Assembly (NCBI GenBank): GCA_002297865.1
Contig: DBKX01000201.1
Coordinates: 11,164 to 18,902, forward strand
Source: Lachnoclostridium sp. UBA739
Lineage (GTDB): Bacteria > Bacillota_A > Clostridia > Lachnospirales > Lachnospiraceae
Reading direction: 5' to 3'
Length of the DNA stretch: 7,739 nucleotides
The stretch's first letter is position 1. Each line of letters begins with the position of its first letter. The position numbers and the translations under genes were made by a program. Below are positions 5,488 through 7,739 of this stretch, piece after piece. The notes below the pieces were generated by a model that did not search any database, had not been told where the DNA came from, and saw nothing but the letters and a program-made list of their open reading frames with translations.

Positions 5488-5907
5488 CTATTTCTCATCA
5501 AGCAGATTTCCTGGACCAAAGCCTAATGGTAAGATTTCTTCCAATATAAATTCCTTATAATCATCTAGACTCTTTGCCAGAATGACTTTAAATTCCTTTG
5601 GATTACAAAACTCCATCATCACCTGTCGGCACACACCACATGGTGGACAGTAATCATCCAGCTTTCCATGTTTCCCACCAACAATTGCAATTGCCTCAAA
5701 TTTATATTCACCTTCGCTAACTGCCTTAAAAAATGCTGTACGCTCTGCACAATTACTAGGTGTATAAGATGCTGACTCTATATTACATCCAGTATAAACC
5801 TTTCCATCCTTTGTCAGCAAAGCAGCTGCAACCTTGAAATTAGAATAAGGTGAATACGAAAATGGTATCGTATCAATTGCCTTCTGTATTAATGCTTTTT
5901 GATCCAT
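5488..5907 (-). CDS. cdd: Cytidine deaminase
   Basis: The 139-residue protein matches the small tetrameric, zinc-dependent class. It converts cytidine and deoxycytidine to uridine and deoxyuridine, feeding Pdp encoded next to it. The FSYSPYSNFKVAAAL block is at residues 16-30, the substrate-binding CNIESASY at 41-48, the catalytic CAE at 53-55 (zinc ligand Cys53, proton-shuttle Glu55), and PCGVC at 89-93 with the two other zinc ligands Cys90 and Cys93. Three cysteine ligands are typical of the tetrameric form. The ATG follows an AAGGAGAG site by about seven bases, and the gene begins 14 bases after the deoC stop, so co-transcription is nearly certain. Nothing unusual is seen. Confidence 0.97.
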   Translation of the reverse strand: MDQKALIQKAIDTIPFSYSPYSNFKVAAALLTKDGKVYTGCNIESASYTPSNCAERTAFFKAVSEGEYKFEAIAIVGGKHGKLDDYCPPCGVCRQVMMEFCNPKEFKVILAKSLDDYKEFILEEILPLGFGPGNLLDEK

Positions 5908-5921
5908 AAAATCTCTCCTTT

Positions 5922-6587
5922 TTAATACCCTGTAGCTTCTTCATTTTTTAGGATTTTCACGATTCTGCTAGTTCCTAATCTGTTAGCTCCTAAGGAAATA
6001 AATTTTTCAGCATCTTCTAGTGAAGAAATTCCACCAGCTGCTTTGATTTTCACATTTTTACCTACATGTTCTTTGAATAAGGCAATGTCTGCAAATGTTG
6101 CTCCTGCAGTAGAAAAGCCAGTTGAAGTTTTAATATAATCTGCTCCAGCTTTTGTAACGATTTCGCACATTTTTATTTTCTCTTCGTCTGTAAGAAGACA
6201 GGTTTCGATAATTACCTTTAAGATTTTATCTCCGCAAACCTCTTTTAATGCACGAATTTCATTTTCTATCTCATCGTACTTCTTATCCTTTAAGTGTCCG
6301 ATATTGATTACCATATCAATTTCGGAAGCACCATTGTCTAAAGCATTTTTAGTTTCAAAAATTTTAACTTCTTTGGTACTGTATCCATTTGGGAAACCAA
6401 TTACTGTACATACAGGAATTTTACCGTCTACGTAATCTGCTGCCTGTTTTACATAAGATGCTGGAATACAAACAGATGCACATTGATATTTAATACCATC
6501 ATCACAAATCTGTTTAATGTCTGCCCATGTTGCACCTTGTGTTAATAATGTATGGTCTACCATACTTAAAATTTCTTGATTGTTCAT
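5922..6587 (-). CDS. deoC: Deoxyribose-phosphate aldolase
   Basis: The 221-residue class I aldolase cleaves 2-deoxyribose-5-phosphate to acetaldehyde and glyceraldehyde-3-phosphate, letting the sugar of deoxynucleosides enter glycolysis. The catalytic set is complete: Asp91 in EIDMVINIG (89-97), the Schiff-base Lys153 in YIKTSTGF (151-158), and Lys182 in KIKAAGGIS (180-188). The phosphate-binding end GTSRIV is at 205-210. An AAGGAGGA site lies nine bases before the ATG, and the start is 20 bases after the permease stop. The phosphopentomutase (DeoB) needed to make its substrate from the Pdp product is not in this window and must be elsewhere. Because it has its own strong ribosome site it can be translated despite the stop codon in the permease gene upstream, although transcriptional polarity could lower its level. 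Confidence 0.97.
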   Translation of the reverse strand: MNNQEILSMVDHTLLTQGATWADIKQICDDGIKYQCASVCIPASYVKQAADYVDGKIPVCTVIGFPNGYSTKEVKIFETKNALDNGASEIDMVINIGHLKDKKYDEIENEIRALKEVCGDKILKVIIETCLLTDEEKIKMCEIVTKAGADYIKTSTGFSTAGATFADIALFKEHVGKNVKIKAAGGISSLEDAEKFISLGANRLGTSRIVKILKNEEATGY

Positions 6588-6607
6588 CTGACTTCATCCT
6601 CCTTATT

Positions 6608-7525
6608 TTATCTTTGACCTTTTTGATATGGTTCGCCATCAGCTTTTGGAGCTACGGATTTACCAACGAAAAGAATTAGTATAATAATTGTCATGATATA
6701 TGGAAGCATTGAAATTAATTGAGATGAAATATTAAAGTTACTTCCGCCTAAAATAATCGCAATTGCTTGTGCACATCCAAATAATAGACAAGCACCGTAA
6801 ACCCCTTGAGGTTTCCATTTACCAAAAATAACGGCTGCTAATGCGATAAATCCCTGCCCACTAATAGCGGTTGGTGTAAAGTTAGAGATAATCGCTAATG
6901 TTACAGATGCTCCTCCAAATCCAGCTAGAACACCAGAGATTATAACACAGATATAACGAATCTTCTTAACACTGATTCCTAATGTATCTGCTGCTGCTGG
7001 ATGTTCTCCAACTGCCTTTACACGCAATCCCCAAGTTGTCTTTGAAAAGATAAACCATGTAATTACTGCAATTGCAAATGCAATTACAACTGTAACATCT
7101 ACGTTAAAGTAGCTTAAATATTTGTTTCCTGCTGTACTTCCTAAAATCTTAGGTAATTATCTAGGTACCGTTGGTGTGTTAATTGCACCAAAAACCTGAC
7201 GTGCAATAAAGTAAGCAAGACCAGCACCAAGTAAATTAATTGCGATACCAGATACTGTCTGATCCGCTAATGCTTCTATACTTGCAACAGCATGTAACAA
7301 AGCAATTACACCACCTGCTAAACCAGCTGCCAAAAAGCCCAGCCAAGGATTTCCTGTATGATAAGCTACGGCTACACCTGTTGCTGCACCTACACCCATC
7401 ATCCCTTCAATACCAATATTGATAACACCTGAACGTTCGGAAATCATGCCGCCTAAAGCTCCAAACACAAGTGGAGTTGAATACATTAAAGTGATACTAA
7501 AAATTAATAAAATGGTATTAAGCAC
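6608..7525 (-). pseudogene. Nucleoside ABC transporter permease (NupQ-like) interrupted by an in-frame stop
   Basis: The frame runs from a GTG at 7523-7525 to a TAA at 6608-6610 and would encode about 305 residues, the normal size of the second BMP-family nucleoside permease (BPD_transp_2). It is broken only by a TAA at 7157-7159, codon 123, with no shift of frame. Before the stop it has the subunit's SERSGVINIGIEG motif (about 29-41) and DQTVSGIAINLLGAG (about 93-107). After it, 43 codons lead to the WGLRVKAVGEHP ATPase-contact block, followed by ISGQGFIALAAVIFGKWKP and the usual AP.ADGEPY tail. The GTG at 7525 has GGTGAG at a good distance and overlaps the previous gene by eight bases; a GTG at 7534 has no spaced site. 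Possible explanations are a true nonsense mutation, a sequence error, or read-through; no good internal restart site is seen. The partner permease, and presumably the ATPase and binding protein genes, lie upstream. Confidence 0.85.
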
Positions 7526-7739
7526 GTCCCTCACCTCTCTTTGTCAGTTTATCTGCGAACATAGGAACCAGTCTTGATAATGCAATAAAGAATACGATGG
7601 TTCCGATCATAATGTTAATGATTTCGGATGGTGCTCCAATTTCAGACTGAATAGAACCACCGCCATAGATTAATCCTGCAAATAAGAAACCTGCAAAGAT
7701 ACATCCGATTGGGGAGTTACCCGCAATTAAGGCAACAGA
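7518..7739 (-). CDS. C-terminal part of a nucleoside ABC transporter permease (NupP-like), cut by the right edge
   Basis: The last 73 codons of a gene entering from the right edge are open in one frame and end with TAA at 7518-7520. The visible part has two hydrophobic segments (residues about 11-28 and 43-60 of the fragment), the conserved GNSPIG near the beginning, a GGGSIQSEIGAPSEI loop and a basic cytoplasmic tail (KLTKRGEGRA). This is the ending expected of the first permease subunit of BMP-type nucleoside importers (BPD_transp_2), which pairs with the second permease encoded next. The two genes overlap by eight bases, and the second gene's ribosome site is inside this one, implying coupled translation. 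The assignment rests partly on this context. Confidence 0.8.
   Translation of the reverse strand, partial: SVALIAGNSPIGCIFAGFLFAGLIYGGGSIQSEIGAPSEIINIMIGTIVFFIALSRLVPMFADKLTKRGEGRA

Noticed and set aside
6608..7027. Separate 139-residue permease protein starting at TTG 7027
   Set aside because: The TTG is an internal Leu codon with no ribosome site; permease-like sequence continues upstream in the same frame to the TAA at 7157. It is the distal half of a broken gene, not an independent one.
1..7739. CRISPR arrays, insertion sequences, tRNA/rRNA genes, phage or defence genes
   Set aside because: I looked for regularly spaced repeats, transposase-like proteins with terminal repeats, cloverleaf-like segments and phage-type proteins and saw none.

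Overview
The window comes from a low-GC Firmicute of the class Clostridia, most likely a Lachnospiraceae member close to the Lachnoclostridium phytofermentans group. This rests on AT-rich intergenic DNA, strong AGGAGG-type ribosome sites, TTGaca/TATAAT promoters, A-tract/T-tract hairpin terminators and the resemblance of the proteins to clostridial families. The species call is inference; no search was run.

Left part (1-1107). The 5' end of a membrane-protein gene runs off the left edge (minus strand, with its own promoter). Next to it is an Lrp/AsnC-family regulator, also on the minus strand. Its 5' leader holds an intrinsic-terminator-like hairpin between promoter and start codon, and a 23-codon Leu/Phe-rich mini-ORF whose stop lies in the regulator's Shine-Dalgarno region.

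Middle part (1037-3819). A PAP2-type membrane phosphatase gene (plus strand) converges on a family 2 glycosyltransferase gene (minus strand). They share one very tight two-way terminator. The glycosyltransferase gene diverges from an orphan LytTR response regulator gene (plus strand). Each of these genes has a recognisable promoter.

The 310-base gap after the regulator (3820-4129) has no protein gene but is rich in structure: copies of an 8-base inverted motif, a 12-base palindrome, a good plus-strand promoter and a perfect 16-bp two-way terminator. Together they outline a possible small RNA of about 125 nt.

Right part (4130-7739). A minus-strand operon, entering from the right edge, handles nucleoside uptake and breakdown: two ABC permease subunits of the BMP/NupPQ nucleoside type, then deoC, cdd and pdp. 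The expected route is import of nucleosides, deamination of (deoxy)cytidine by Cdd, phosphorolysis by Pdp to base plus (deoxy)ribose-1-phosphate, a phosphopentomutase step encoded elsewhere, and cleavage of deoxyribose-5-phosphate by DeoC. The operon ends at the 16-bp terminator. The second permease gene carries an in-frame TAA at 7157-7159 in an otherwise intact reading frame, so as written the transporter lacks a full second membrane subunit. This is the clearest anomaly in the window.

I saw no CRISPR array, insertion sequence, tRNA, rRNA or phage gene. The most notable items are the nonsense codon in the permease, the candidate small RNA and the terminator in the lrp leader.
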